Source: Palsa-89 sp963824345 (GTDB taxonomy: Bacteria; Acidobacteriota; Terriglobia; Bryobacterales; Bryobacteraceae). From it: DNA of 64,000 bases. The DNA lies in contig CAWGOZ010000006.1 in the NCBI GenBank assembly GCA_963824345.1, positions 434,001-498,000 on the forward strand, read 5' to 3'. The notes beneath the pieces were generated by a model. It saw nothing but the letters and a program-made list of their open reading frames with translations. It had not been told where the DNA came from and did no database searches. The translations under genes were made by a program, and so were the position numbers. This document shows, in pieces, positions 33,498 through 41,539 of this stretch; the stretch's first letter is position 1, and every line of letters starts with the position of its first letter.

Positions 33498-33938
33498 TTG
33501 CCCGAGCAAGAGCCAAGTCCAGCCAGGATTCTCGTGATCGAAGACAACACCGCGGATGTTTTCATGCTGCGCCATGCCTTGGACCAGCACACTGAGGACT
33601 ACGTCCTGGAAATTCTCCGCGACGGCGCGCAAGCGATTGCATTCGTAAATCTCCAGAGGGCGGCGGGAGAGAATTCCGAGCCCTGCGTCATCGTGCTCGA
33701 CTTGCATCTCCCCAAACATGATGGCGCGGCCGTGCTCAAAGCGATCCGGCAAGAGCCTGTACTTGATCATGTTGGCGTGGTTGTGCTGACCTCCTCGGCA
33801 AGTCCGCGCGATGAGCGGGAGGTTCGCGAGCTGGGCGTTCGCTTGTACAAAACTAAGCCGCTCTTAGTGGACGAGTGGATCAAACTGGCGGCCGAGATTC
33901 TGGAAATCTGCCGGCAGCACAGCCGCGTCGCGGCTTGA
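33498..33938 (+). CDS. CheY-like single-domain response regulator (Rcp1 type)
   Basis: 146 residues, a lone receiver domain. Acidic pair IEDN, phosphoacceptor Asp in VLDLHLPKHDG, LTSS and the Lys in YKTKP are all in place. The layout with HALDQHTEDYVLEILRDGAQA matches Rcp1-like regulators that pair with phytochrome-type kinases; no kinase is adjacent. TTG start at 33498, supported by AAAGGAGG just upstream. It is convergent with def; only one base separates their ends. Confidence 0.87.
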   Translation: MPEQEPSPARILVIEDNTADVFMLRHALDQHTEDYVLEILRDGAQAIAFVNLQRAAGENSEPCVIVLDLHLPKHDGAAVLKAIRQEPVLDHVGVVVLTSSASPRDEREVRELGVRLYKTKPLLVDEWIKLAAEILEICRQHSRVAA

Positions 33939-34532
33939 TTAATCCGCTGCGGCCAGCGCCTGCCGCACAGCGTCCAGCGGCTTGTCTTTCCAGTGCCGGG
34001 TCAGGTTGTCGATGGTCATGAAGGAGCGTGCATCCATGCGATCGATGTACAAGCTGCCCCGCAGATGATCGATCTCGTGCTGCAAAATACGCGCGTACCA
34101 TCCCTCAGCCTCAATGCGGCGCGGATGGCCGCGCTCATCCAGATATTCGACGGTGACCTGGCGGGAACGTTTCACCAGTGCGCTGAAACCAGCCAGACTG
34201 AGGCAGCCTTCGAAGAACTCCGCTTGCTGGTCCGACTGTTCGATAATACGCGGATTGATGAGCACCTGAAACGGGACGGGCTGGCGCCCGCGCTCAGCCA
34301 GGCGATCGGCGGAGATGTCCTTGGAGTATTCGGGACGGTCTTCGATGACTGCGAGCTGAACCGGCAGACCCACCTGAGGAGCGGCCAAGCCGACGCCCGG
34401 AGCATCGCGCATGGTCTCATGCATCCACGCGATCAGTTGTTGCGTCTCCGGCAGGACAATTTCTTCGTGCAACAAGGGACGTGCCCGTTGCCGCAGTACC
34501 GGCTCTCCCACTTGAACGATCTTCAGCCGCAC
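33939..34532 (-). CDS. def: Peptide deformylase
   Basis: 197 residues. All three metal-site motifs are present: GVGLAAPQ, EGCLS (Cys ligand) and HEIDH (two His ligands and catalytic Glu). It removes the formyl group from nascent N-terminal methionine. It is slightly longer than E. coli Def, with an extra loop (EDRPEYSKDISADRLAERGR) seen in some bacterial lineages. Not coupled to fmt here. Confidence 0.94.
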   Translation of the reverse strand: MRLKIVQVGEPVLRQRARPLLHEEIVLPETQQLIAWMHETMRDAPGVGLAAPQVGLPVQLAVIEDRPEYSKDISADRLAERGRQPVPFQVLINPRIIEQSDQQAEFFEGCLSLAGFSALVKRSRQVTVEYLDERGHPRRIEAEGWYARILQHEIDHLRGSLYIDRMDARSFMTIDNLTRHWKDKPLDAVRQALAAAD

Positions 34533-34560
34533 GGATTGATTCTAGCGGCTTGGGAGCGGT

Positions 34561-34767
34561 TTAGCCTGGGGCCGACGGAGTGCCGTTGGGTCCAAGCACG
34601 GCCACAACCGACGACATCACGCTGGAGAGACTGGCGGAAATGTTGGGCAACACGGCGCCGGAGGCTGCCGCCAGGAATCCACACATCAACGCGTATTCGA
34701 TCAAGTCCTGCCCGTTGGTGTCCTTCCAGATCTTCAGTTTCAAGGTGGCATTCAGAAGTGCGGTCAT
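34561..34767 (-). CDS. Flp family type IVb pilin (orphan)
   Basis: 68 residues. KIWKDTNGQDLIEYALMCGFLA is the Flp pilin processing region: a prepilin-peptidase site followed by the conserved Glu-Tyr and a hydrophobic helix. AGGAGAAAATAAA precedes ATG 34767. No tad/cpa assembly genes are in the window, so assembly would need machinery elsewhere. Located 28 bases from def on the same strand. Confidence 0.88.
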   Translation of the reverse strand: MTALLNATLKLKIWKDTNGQDLIEYALMCGFLAAASGAVLPNISASLSSVMSSVVAVLGPNGTPSAPG

Positions 34768-34962
34768 TTTATTTTCTCCTCGGCTCGACATGATTTTGGC
34801 ATCCGGGAGTGATGGGTCAAAGGCCCGAACGTACCGATTTTGTTGGGCCCCGGGGACTAGACGGAAAGCAATCCCCAGGCATGGTTCGGCCTAGTATTGG
34901 GGTACGGGGAGCGATTACTTTCGGTTGGTTGCCCCCGGTTCCGAGGGTCGGCGCGCCGTGTG

Positions 34963-34968
34963 TATAAT
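34963..34968 (+). promoter_or_regulatory. Consensus -10 box upstream of VapBC
   Basis: TATAAT is an exact -10 hexamer 22 bases before the antitoxin TTG and just ahead of a GGAGG. No good -35 lies 17 bases upstream, so the promoter may depend on an activator or be weak. The rest of 34768-34990 holds no recognised gene. Confidence 0.5.
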
Positions 34969-34990
34969 CTTACTGGAGGATACACATCCG

Positions 34991-35185
34991 TTGCGAACCA
35001 ACATCGTGATCGACGATCGGCTGATGAAGGAGACGCTGCGGGCGACCGGGCTCAAGACCAAGCGCGAAGCGGTAGAGCTGGGTCTGCGGATGTTGCTGCG
35101 CCTGGCCAAGCAGTCCGAAATCCGGCAATTGCGGGGCAAGCTGCACTGGGAGGGCGATCTGGACGCAATGAGGAGAGATCGTTGA
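34991..35185 (+). CDS. vapB: VapB family antitoxin
   Basis: 64 residues opening RTNIVIDDRLMKETLRATG, the classic VapB DNA-binding start (MRTNIVIDDxLM). GLKTKREAVELGLRMLLRL completes the ribbon-helix-helix-like module. TTG start at 34991 with GGAGG ten bases upstream; the longer frame from 34925 would add non-family residues. The stop overlaps the VapC start (TTGA, 35182-35185). Confidence 0.85.
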   Translation: MRTNIVIDDRLMKETLRATGLKTKREAVELGLRMLLRLAKQSEIRQLRGKLHWEGDLDAMRRDR

Positions 35186-35574
35186 TTCTGGTCGATTCGA
35201 GCGTTTGGATCGACTACTTCAACGGAAAGACGAGTGCGGCGGTCGAGAAACTCGATCAACTGCTCGGCAGCGAGCAACTCGCGATCGGCGATTTGATTCT
35301 GACGGAAGTGTTGCAGGGGTTCGCCGATGAACGGGACTTTCGCGCGGCCCAGCGGATGCTCGCAGCGCTCCATATCGTGGAAGTTGGCGGCCGTGAGATC
35401 GCGATTCAAGCTGCCAGAAACTACCGCGCGCTGCGTCGTAAGGGCATCAACGTCCGCAAAACCATCGATACCCTGATCGCCACGCGATGTATCGAGAGCG
35501 GATACGAATTGCTGCATGACGACAGGGACTTCGACCCGTTTGCGAAGCACCTTGGTCTGCGAGTGGTGGTTTGA
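35182..35574 (+). CDS. vapC: VapC family PIN-domain ribonuclease toxin
   Basis: 130 residues. The PIN acidic residues are visible: VDSSVWIDYF (first Asp), LTEVLQGF (Glu), VRKTIDTLIA (Asp) and LLHDDRDFDPF (Asp pair). It is a Mg-dependent RNase; substrates vary (tRNA or rRNA). TTG start at 35182 overlaps the VapB stop and has AGGAGAGA ahead. Both genes using TTG suggests low expression. Confidence 0.9.
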   Translation: MILVDSSVWIDYFNGKTSAAVEKLDQLLGSEQLAIGDLILTEVLQGFADERDFRAAQRMLAALHIVEVGGREIAIQAARNYRALRRKGINVRKTIDTLIATRCIESGYELLHDDRDFDPFAKHLGLRVVV

Positions 35575-35686
35575 AATCGACACAAAATACCACCCATCCA
35601 AACCTGGGATTGTCACGATTGGGACATCCGTCGGCGGACTTGGCCCCGAAGACTGCGGCGTCTATACTGAAGCAGGCAGGGCTGAA

Positions 35687-35902
35687 ATGAGCACATACAC
35701 TGTTTTCATCGAGCCGACCGAAACTGGCTTCAGCGCATATGTTCCCGATCTTCCGGGCTGCGTCGCCGCTGCTTCCACGCTTGAACAGACGCGCGGTCTG
35801 ATAAGGGAAGCGATCGAGTTTCACATCGAGGGCATGCGGATGAATGGCGAGGCTATCCCCGAGCCTACTCGACTTGTGGAACAGATCGAGGTGTCGGCCT
35901 GA
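35687..35902 (+). CDS. HicB-like antitoxin domain protein (orphan)
   Basis: 71 residues. YTVFIEPTETGFSAYVPDLPGCVAAAST is the HicB RNase-H-like fold. EAIEFHIEGMRMNGEAIPEP ends where a DNA-binding tail would usually follow, but none does. No HicA-type partner lies upstream or downstream. ATG 35687 was chosen over the longer frame from 35516, which runs into VapC. A possible -10 (TATACT, about 35663) precedes it. It may be an orphan regulator or a remnant. Confidence 0.75.
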   Translation: MSTYTVFIEPTETGFSAYVPDLPGCVAAASTLEQTRGLIREAIEFHIEGMRMNGEAIPEPTRLVEQIEVSA

Positions 35903-36099
35903 TTCTCGTGCAATCGCGCAGCTTAACATTTCGATCGTCGTATTTCGCACCGTGCGACCGTCGTTCGCCAGCGCGATCTCCCGTGTTGTGCTAAACTTTT
36001 CGATGGATTTGTAAAGTCCGGTCCCTCCGCCGATTTCAGCTTTGTCCTCTTCACAAGCGGGTATTTGTGTGACGGGTCAGGCCGGGGGGATTTGGGTCT
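35903..36099. other. Intergenic region upstream of the tRNA/tuf cluster
   Basis: No gene is seen in these 197 bases. A weak promoter-like pair TTGTGC (35986-35991) and TTGTAA (36009-36014) with 17-base spacing could start the tRNA-Tyr, tRNA-Thr, tuf transcript. Neither box is close to consensus. Confidence 0.3.
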
Positions 36100-36188
36100 G
36101 GACAGGTGGCCGAGTGGTTAATGGCAGCAGGCTGTAAACCTGCCGCTCCTTGCGAGCTACGGAGGTTCGAATCCTCCCCTGTCCACCA
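36100..36188 (+). tRNA. tRNA-Tyr (GTA)
   Basis: A class II tRNA: acceptor GGACAGG pairs with CCTGTCC (36178-36184), discriminator A, encoded CCA (36186-36188). The anticodon loop CTGTAAA gives GTA. The long variable arm CCGCTCCTTGCGAGCTACGG-like segment and GGTTCGAATCC T-loop fit tRNA-Tyr. The 3' CCA is genomic. Confidence 0.95.
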
Positions 36189-36202
36189 GAGATAGGTTCC
36201 GG

Positions 36203-36278
<76 letters not shown>

Positions 36279-36298
36279 CTTTTCATTAAAGGTTGAAT

Positions 36299-37486
36299 AT
36301 GGCGAAGGAAAAATTTGACCGCAGCAAGCCGCACGTGAACATCGGGACGATCGGGCACATCGATCACGGCAAGACCACGCTGACGGCGGCCATCACCAAG
36401 GTGCTGGCCAAGCACAACCCGAAGAACAAGTTCCGTTCGTTCGATTCGATCGACAACGCGCCGGAAGAAAAAGCGCGCGGGATCACGATCGCGGTGGCGC
36501 ACGTGGAGTACGAGACGGCCAACCGGCACTACGCGCACGTGGATTGTCCGGGCCACGCCGACTACATCAAGAACATGATCACCGGAGCCGCGCAGATGGA
36601 TGGCGCGATTCTGGTTGTCGCGGCTACCGACGGTCCCATGCCGCAAACCCGCGAGCACATTCTGCTGGCCCGGCAAGTGGGCGTGCCGTCCGTGGTGGTG
36701 GCGCTGAATAAAGTGGACATGGTGGACGATCCGGAGCTGCTGGAATTGGTCGAGCTGGAAGTGCGGGAGCTGCTGTCGAAATATCAGTTTCCGGGCGACG
36801 ATCTGCCGGTGGTGCGGGTGAGCGCGCTGGGAGCGTTGAACGGCGAAGAGAAGTGGGAAAAGACGGTGGACGAGTTGATGGCGAAGGTGGACGACTACAT
36901 TCCGCTGCCGGCGCGCGACATCGACAAGCCGTTCCTGATGCCGATTGAAGACATTTTCTCGATTCAAGGCCGCGGCACGGTGGTGACGGGGCGCATCGAG
37001 AAGGGCATCTGCAAGGTGGGCGAGGAAATGGAGATCGTGGGCTTCCGGGACACGCGCAAGACGGTGGTGACGGGCGTGGAAATGTTCAAGAAGCTGCTGG
37101 ACGAGGGCCGGGCGGGCGACAACGTGGGGTTGCTGCTGCGCGGCATCGAAAAGGACGACGTGGAGCGCGGGCAGGTGATCGCGAAACCCGGATCGATCAA
37201 GCCGCACAAGAAGTTCAAGGGCGAGATCTACGTGCTGAGCAAAGAAGAGGGCGGGCGGCATACGCCGTTTTTCAAAGGCTACCGGCCGCAGTTTTATTTC
37301 CGGACGACGGACGTGACGGGGGTGACGGAGTTGCCGGCAGGAACCGAGATGGTGATGCCGGGCGACAACGTGGGGCTGGTGGTGGAGCTGATCACGCCGG
37401 TGGCCATGGACAAGGGATTGCGGTTTGCGATCCGCGAGGGCGGCCGGACGGTGGGAGCCGGAACGGTGACGGAGATATTGGAATAG
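36299..37486 (+). CDS. tuf: Elongation factor Tu
   Basis: 395 residues. GTP-binding motifs: GHIDHGKTT (G1), DCPGHADY (G3), NKVD (G4) and SAL (G5). The switch region ARGITIAVAHVEY contains the threonine that binds Mg; it is slightly different from the common ERGITINTAHVEY. It delivers aminoacyl-tRNA to the ribosome. ATG 36299 was used; the TTG at 36293 adds only two residues. It follows the two tRNA genes and is followed by a palindromic element (37486-37559) before rpmG. Confidence 0.98.
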   Translation: MAKEKFDRSKPHVNIGTIGHIDHGKTTLTAAITKVLAKHNPKNKFRSFDSIDNAPEEKARGITIAVAHVEYETANRHYAHVDCPGHADYIKNMITGAAQMDGAILVVAATDGPMPQTREHILLARQVGVPSVVVALNKVDMVDDPELLELVELEVRELLSKYQFPGDDLPVVRVSALGALNGEEKWEKTVDELMAKVDDYIPLPARDIDKPFLMPIEDIFSIQGRGTVVTGRIEKGICKVGEEMEIVGFRDTRKTVVTGVEMFKKLLDEGRAGDNVGLLLRGIEKDDVERGQVIAKPGSIKPHKKFKGEIYVLSKEEGGRHTPFFKGYRPQFYFRTTDVTGVTELPAGTEMVMPGDNVGLVVELITPVAMDKGLRFAIREGGRTVGAGTVTEILE

Positions 37487-37559
37487 AATTCAGAATTCGA
37501 GAATTCAGAATTCAGAATGGACGGTTGAGCGCATTCTGGATTCTGACTTCTGGATTCTG
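37486..37559. repeat. Palindromic intergenic element, copy A (3' of tuf)
   Basis: A run of GAATTC/CAGAAT repeats, a 12-base loop, then CATTCTGGATTCTG, so that CAGAATTCAGAATG can pair with the latter over about 14 bases. The flanking arms match copy B 3' of rpoB with about one mismatch each, but the loops differ. It begins in the tuf stop codon. No T-tract, so RNA processing or a repeat element is more likely than simple termination. Confidence 0.85.
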
Positions 37560-37582
37560 CGCGACTGAAGAGGAGCGAACGA

Positions 37583-37732
37583 ATGCGCGAAATCATCACA
37601 TTGCAGTGCACCGAGTGCAAGAACAAGAACTACAGCAAGACCAAGAACAAGAAGACCAAGACGGAGCGGCTGGAGCTGAAAAAGTTCTGCGCGTTTTGCC
37701 GGATACATCGGGTACATCGGGAAATCAAGTAG
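37583..37732 (+). CDS. rpmG: 50S ribosomal protein L33
   Basis: 49 residues: MREIITLQCTEC at the start and KKFCAFCRIHRVHREIK at the end. The two CxxC pairs make this the zinc-binding C+ form of L33. GAGGAGCGAAC before ATG 37583 provides the ribosome-binding site. It lies between tuf and tRNA-Trp, upstream of secE-nusG, as in many bacteria. Confidence 0.95.
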   Translation: MREIITLQCTECKNKNYSKTKNKKTKTERLELKKFCAFCRIHRVHREIK

Positions 37733-37756
37733 ACTGAGTATGGGAACGGCCCGAGA

Positions 37757-37830
37757 AGGGGCATAGGCTAACGGTAAACCAGCGGTCTCCAAAACCGCCT
37801 TTGGGGGTTCAAATCCCTCTGCCCCTGCCA
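37757..37830 (+). tRNA. tRNA-Trp (CCA)
   Basis: Acceptor AGGGGCA pairs with TGCCCCT (37820-37826); discriminator G, CCA encoded. The anticodon stem GCGGT/ACCGC encloses CTCCAAA, anticodon CCA. GGTTCAAATCC is the T-loop. It is located between rpmG and secE, a classical position. Confidence 0.95.
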
Positions 37831-37855
37831 TCCACTCGGAGCGAGGAATCAAGTT

Positions 37856-38113
37856 ATGGCTACCGCACAATTGCAATCAGGCGACCAGGAAACTTTCCTA
37901 CAGCGGGCGTCCAGTTGGCCCGTGGGAGTGAAGAATTATTTCGAAGAACTGCAAGCCGAGATGCGCCGCGTGACGTGGCCGTCCTGGAAGCAGGTGCGCG
38001 CGACCACCTTGGTGGTGATCGTCGCGGTCTTTGCCTTCGCGGCTTACTTCGCGGTGATCGACGAGATTTTCGCGAGCCTGATTAACAAGCTGATGAACGC
38101 CTTCACCAAGTAG
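37856..38113 (+). CDS. secE: Preprotein translocase subunit SecE
   Basis: 85 residues with one C-terminal membrane helix. YFEELQAEMRRVTWPSWKQV is the conserved SecE amphipathic motif, and TTLVVIVAVFAFAAYFAVID is the helix that clamps SecY. It is the short single-helix form. It sits between tRNA-Trp and nusG. Confidence 0.95.
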   Translation: MATAQLQSGDQETFLQRASSWPVGVKNYFEELQAEMRRVTWPSWKQVRATTLVVIVAVFAFAAYFAVIDEIFASLINKLMNAFTK

Positions 38114-38133
38114 GGATCACTAAGAAGAGATTC

Positions 38134-38796
38134 ATGGCCGACGAAGAAATCATACACTCTGACGAAAGCGATCCGGGCGAACCGGTCCCGGTTTCCACGC
38201 CGTCCGGCGAGGCGAATGGAGGCGGACTTTCGGCCGAAGAAGTCCCCGCAGCGCCAGTGGCGGACGAGACCAAGCATTGGTACATCATCCACACCTACTC
38301 CGGATTCGAGCAGAAGGTGGCGGATTCGTTGAAAGGCCGCGCGCAGGCCTTCGGATTCGCCGATCAGATTGGGCAGATCCTGATCCCGACCGAAGAAGTG
38401 GTGGAGCTGCGCGGCGGCAAGAAAGTCACCAGCAAGCGCATGCTCTATCCCGGCTACGTGCTGGTGCAGATGGACATGAGCGATCAATTATGGCACGAGG
38501 TGAAAAACACCCCGCGCGTCACCGGATTCGTAGGCGGCGGCAACAGCCCGGTTCCGTTGACAGCCGATGAAGTCAACTCCATTCTGTTCCGCCAGCAGAC
38601 ATCGGCCGAGCGTCCGCGTCCCAAGGTGAATTTCGAGCGCGGCGAGTCGGTGCGCATCGTGGATGGGCCGTTCGCGAATTTTTCGGGCAAAGTGGACGAG
38701 ATCAACCCGGAGCGCAATACGTTGCGCGTGCTGGTGACCATTTTCGGCCGGTCGACGCCGGTGGAATTGGATTTTCTCCAGGTAAGCAAGGATTAA
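38134..38796 (+). CDS. nusG: Transcription termination/antitermination protein NusG
   Basis: 220 residues. An acidic, poorly conserved N-terminal extension of about 45 residues precedes the NGN domain (HWYIIHTYSGFEQKVADSLK). The C-terminal KOW domain reads GESVRIVDGPFANFSGKVDEINPE. It links RNA polymerase to Rho or the ribosome. ATG 38134 follows secE by 20 bases and precedes rplK by three. Confidence 0.96.
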   Translation: MADEEIIHSDESDPGEPVPVSTPSGEANGGGLSAEEVPAAPVADETKHWYIIHTYSGFEQKVADSLKGRAQAFGFADQIGQILIPTEEVVELRGGKKVTSKRMLYPGYVLVQMDMSDQLWHEVKNTPRVTGFVGGGNSPVPLTADEVNSILFRQQTSAERPRPKVNFERGESVRIVDGPFANFSGKVDEINPERNTLRVLVTIFGRSTPVELDFLQVSKD

Positions 38797-38799
38797 CAC

Positions 38800-39228
38800 A
38801 TGGCAAAAAAGATAACCGATTACGTGAAGCTGCAGATTCCGGCCGGCAAGGCCACTCCGGCGCCGCCGGTGGGAACCGCGCTGGGACCCAAGGGCGTCAA
38901 CATCATGGAGTTCTGCAAGGGCTTCAACGCCAAGACCTCGGCCAAGGACCAGGAGGGGCTGATCATCCCGGTGGTGATCACAATATATAGCGACCGGTCT
39001 TTTACCTTCATTACTAAGACGCCACCGGTGCCGGTGCTGATCAAGCGCGCGGTGAGTATAGCGAAGGGGTCGGCGGAGCCGAACAAGAACAAGGTGGGCA
39101 AGATCACCGAAAAGCAAGTGGAAGAGATCGCCAAGATCAAGATGCCGGACCTGAACTGTTTCGACGTGGCCGCGGCGGTGCGGAGCGTCAAGGGAACGGC
39201 GCGCAGCATGGGCGTGGATGTGGTTTAA
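38800..39228 (+). CDS. rplK: 50S ribosomal protein L11
   Basis: 142 residues. The N-terminal domain has KLQIPAGKATPAPPVGTALG, and the C-terminal domain ends with VRSVKGTARSMGVDVV, both standard. It binds 23S rRNA at the GTPase centre and is needed for RelA activation. In most bacteria rplA follows directly; here an opposite-strand S8 protease gene intervenes. Confidence 0.97.
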   Translation: MAKKITDYVKLQIPAGKATPAPPVGTALGPKGVNIMEFCKGFNAKTSAKDQEGLIIPVVITIYSDRSFTFITKTPPVPVLIKRAVSIAKGSAEPNKNKVGKITEKQVEEIAKIKMPDLNCFDVAAAVRSVKGTARSMGVDVV

Positions 39229-39248
39229 GTCGCAGCCCGCCCCCTTAC

Positions 39249-39283
39249 TCTTCCGGCTCTAATCGCGCTTGCGATTCGGAAGA
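39249..39283. terminator. Hairpin between convergent rplK and S8 protease genes
   Basis: Outer stem TCTTCCG/CGGAAGA (7 bp) and inner stem AATCGC/GCGATT (6 bp) enclose loop GCTT, with a five-base bulge GCTCT. It lies 20 bases past rplK and 27 bases beyond the protease stop, so it could terminate both. There is no T-tract, so an intrinsic terminator is uncertain. Confidence 0.5.
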
Positions 39284-39309
39284 TTCTCGGGGGCGATCCG
39301 ATCTCCGGA

Positions 39310-41130
39310 CTATTCTTGGTCCCCCGAGATCACGGCGGTGGTTGTTTCGCTTGCCATTTCGGTGCCAGTGGCTGAGATGATGGCGCTGGTACCCCAGATC
39401 ACGTTGCTGCCTGCGATGGTGCTGGTCCCCCAGATGACGTTGGTGCCCCAAATGACGTTGGTGCCTGAGACGTTGGTGCCCCAGATCACGTTGGTGCCCC
39501 AGATCACGTTGGTGCCCCAAATGACGTTCGATCCGGAAACCAAACTGACCGTATACGCCCCCTTGGAATTGGTAGCCGTTATGCTTACGCCGGGCGAGAT
39601 AGCGGTCAGACTCTGCGGCGCCGCCTGCGCGCTGGCCAGGGCGTTGGTGATGTCGAGTTCGCCGGCGCCGATGGTGAAAATATCGGAATAGACCACATAG
39701 GTCGCTCCCGTGACGGCGTCCACCGCCGTATAGGATGGCGGAAAATTCGACTTCGTGGCGGTTTGCATCAACCGGGCCTTCAGTTGATCCGGGGTCTGGT
39801 TCGGATTGTGCTGCAGCAAGAGCGCGACCGCTCCCGAGACCATCGGAGTGGCCATGCTGGTGCCGGACAAGCGCAGGTACCAGCCGCTCCCTATGGTCTT
39901 CGCATATGGCAGGTTCGCGAAGTCGGAGTCGGAAACTTGGTTGGCCGGATATAGCGACGGGAGCTCGCATTCGCTGCACTGCGTGGCATAGATGTTGTTG
40001 CCGGGAGCAACCAGGTCGGGCTTCACAATATGGTCGATGGCGGTGGGTCCCTTGGAACTGTAGCTGGTGACGCGGTGCAAATCCCGGTTCGTTGAGCCGA
40101 ATGTGTTCACGGCTCCGACCGTAATGACCAGCGGATCGTTGCCCGGGGCTGTGATGGTGCCGTAGCCGTGCTCGTTTTGGCTATCGTCGCGGCCGTAATT
40201 GCCAGCCGCGACAACCACCGTGATGCCGGCCTTCCAGGCCTTTTCAACGGCTTGGCAGAGTGGATCGTTCTTGTAGCTGGTGGTGACGGGACGCCCGAGC
40301 GAGAGATTCATGACGCGGATGTTAAGCTGGCTCTTTCGAGCGATCGCGAAGTTGATGGCTGCGATCACGGAAGCGTCCGTGCCATTGCCGTTCTGATCGA
40401 GGACGCGATAGGAGATCAGGTTCGCCCCGGTCGCGATTCCGTGAATGTAGTAAGTGGGATAGACGGCCCACTGTTCGACATAGGACGAAGAGAATGCTCC
40501 GATGCCCCCCATAATGCTGGCGACATGAGTGCCGTGGCCGAATGCGTCCTCCCCGTCGTCCGGCGGGGTCCAGGAACCGTTCAGATTATTGACGAAGCTG
40601 GCTTGCGCGGCATAGCGGGGTGAAGTACTGCCCCCGCAGCCGGAGGTGGTTGCCATCCAATCGCAGTTGGTGTAGCTGACGCCGGAGTCGATCACAGCGA
40701 CGCCAATTCCCTGCCCCTTCCAACCGGCGGCCAGGGCCGCGTAGGCGCCCACCGACTCGGGACCCCTATCGAGCTCCAGGGCCTGTACTTTTTCGTTGGG
40801 CGCGATGAAGGCCACGTCGGGGTCGGCCGCGAGCATTTGCATCTGGGCGCGCGTAAGCCGGGCGAACGAAGAGCCGGCCAGTTCGAAGTGGGTGTCAAAT
40901 TTCAAGTTGTGCCGGCTCTCCAATTGGCGGCCGATCTGTGACGGCTGGTTGGTCTGCTCGTCGCGGTAGAGCACCAGGACATCGGTAACTTGGCCTTCGG
41001 GTATATTTTGAAGACTGGGGTGGATATGCAAGCGCACTTCGTCCGATGACCGGCGATTTTCCTGGGCGAGCGATCCGGTTGCGAACACCTGGGCCAGGAT
41101 TGCGATTGCGACTGAGCAACGTAGCAGCAT
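39310..41130 (-). CDS. Secreted S8 (subtilisin) family serine peptidase with NVIWGT repeats
   Basis: 606 residues: a signal peptide (MLLRCSVAIAILAQVFATGSLA), then an inhibitor_I9-like propeptide (about 30-120, ending IAPNEKVQALEL). The catalytic domain carries VAVIDSG (Asp), GHGTHVASI (His), AAGNYG (oxyanion Asn) and GTSMATP (Ser). After the catalytic domain come a short linker and six NVIWGT hexapeptides with two degenerate units (NVSGT, STIAGS), DNA about 39387-39534, then a polar tail. It is inserted on the opposite strand between rplK and rplA, an unusual location. Probably secreted; substrate unknown. Confidence 0.92.
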   Translation of the reverse strand: MLLRCSVAIAILAQVFATGSLAQENRRSSDEVRLHIHPSLQNIPEGQVTDVLVLYRDEQTNQPSQIGRQLESRHNLKFDTHFELAGSSFARLTRAQMQMLAADPDVAFIAPNEKVQALELDRGPESVGAYAALAAGWKGQGIGVAVIDSGVSYTNCDWMATTSGCGGSTSPRYAAQASFVNNLNGSWTPPDDGEDAFGHGTHVASIMGGIGAFSSSYVEQWAVYPTYYIHGIATGANLISYRVLDQNGNGTDASVIAAINFAIARKSQLNIRVMNLSLGRPVTTSYKNDPLCQAVEKAWKAGITVVVAAGNYGRDDSQNEHGYGTITAPGNDPLVITVGAVNTFGSTNRDLHRVTSYSSKGPTAIDHIVKPDLVAPGNNIYATQCSECELPSLYPANQVSDSDFANLPYAKTIGSGWYLRLSGTSMATPMVSGAVALLLQHNPNQTPDQLKARLMQTATKSNFPPSYTAVDAVTGATYVVYSDIFTIGAGELDITNALASAQAAPQSLTAISPGVSITATNSKGAYTVSLVSGSNVIWGTNVIWGTNVIWGTNVSGTNVIWGTNVIWGTSTIAGSNVIWGTSAIISATGTEMASETTTAVISGDQE

Positions 41131-41470
41131 GCCCTCACAAAGGCACGCCGCAGGCCAAAGAAAAAGCGTGGCTAAGTCATTGTTTTTAATGGCAACGTCC
41201 AGTGGAACCCCCAGGGAAGGGAACGGAATGTCCCATGGATTGCGCCATGTTGTCCGTGGCTACCTTCGGTTGAAGTAGGCAAAGACTTCCGTGACGACTA
41301 ATCCTAAGATGACTGGAGAGGTCGAGTTAGAAAGTGAGTGCGCGACTCAAAGGGGGTCGCTAAATCCAAGGCCCCTGGTAGCTGCGGCTGAAGCCTCGGG
41401 TACCTACGCGGCCTTTTCCGAAAGCCTGCAACTTTTCATTTCGCACACCCACGCCTCGCAGCTCAGTAGA

Positions 41471-41489
41471 CAAACCGGATTCCGGTTTG
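41471..41489. promoter_or_regulatory. Perfect 19-bp palindrome upstream of rplA
   Basis: CAAACCGGATTCCGGTTTG has nine-base arms and a single central base. It lies about 95 bases before rplA and just before a weak promoter-like pair, so a DNA operator or RNA hairpin are both possible. Confidence 0.5.
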
Positions 41490-41539
41490 GTACTTTAGTT
41501 GAAGCGCTCGAACCGCAATAATTTTAAAACTCAGTGGGA

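Noticed and set aside
37486..37559. Simple Rho-independent terminator after tuf
   Set aside because: No T-tract follows the stem, and the same element occurs between rpoB and rpoC, which are normally co-transcribed.
41291..41521. 76-codon ORF between the protease and rplA
   Set aside because: No family resemblance, no ribosome-binding site, and a strong palindrome lies within it. Probably leader or promoter DNA.
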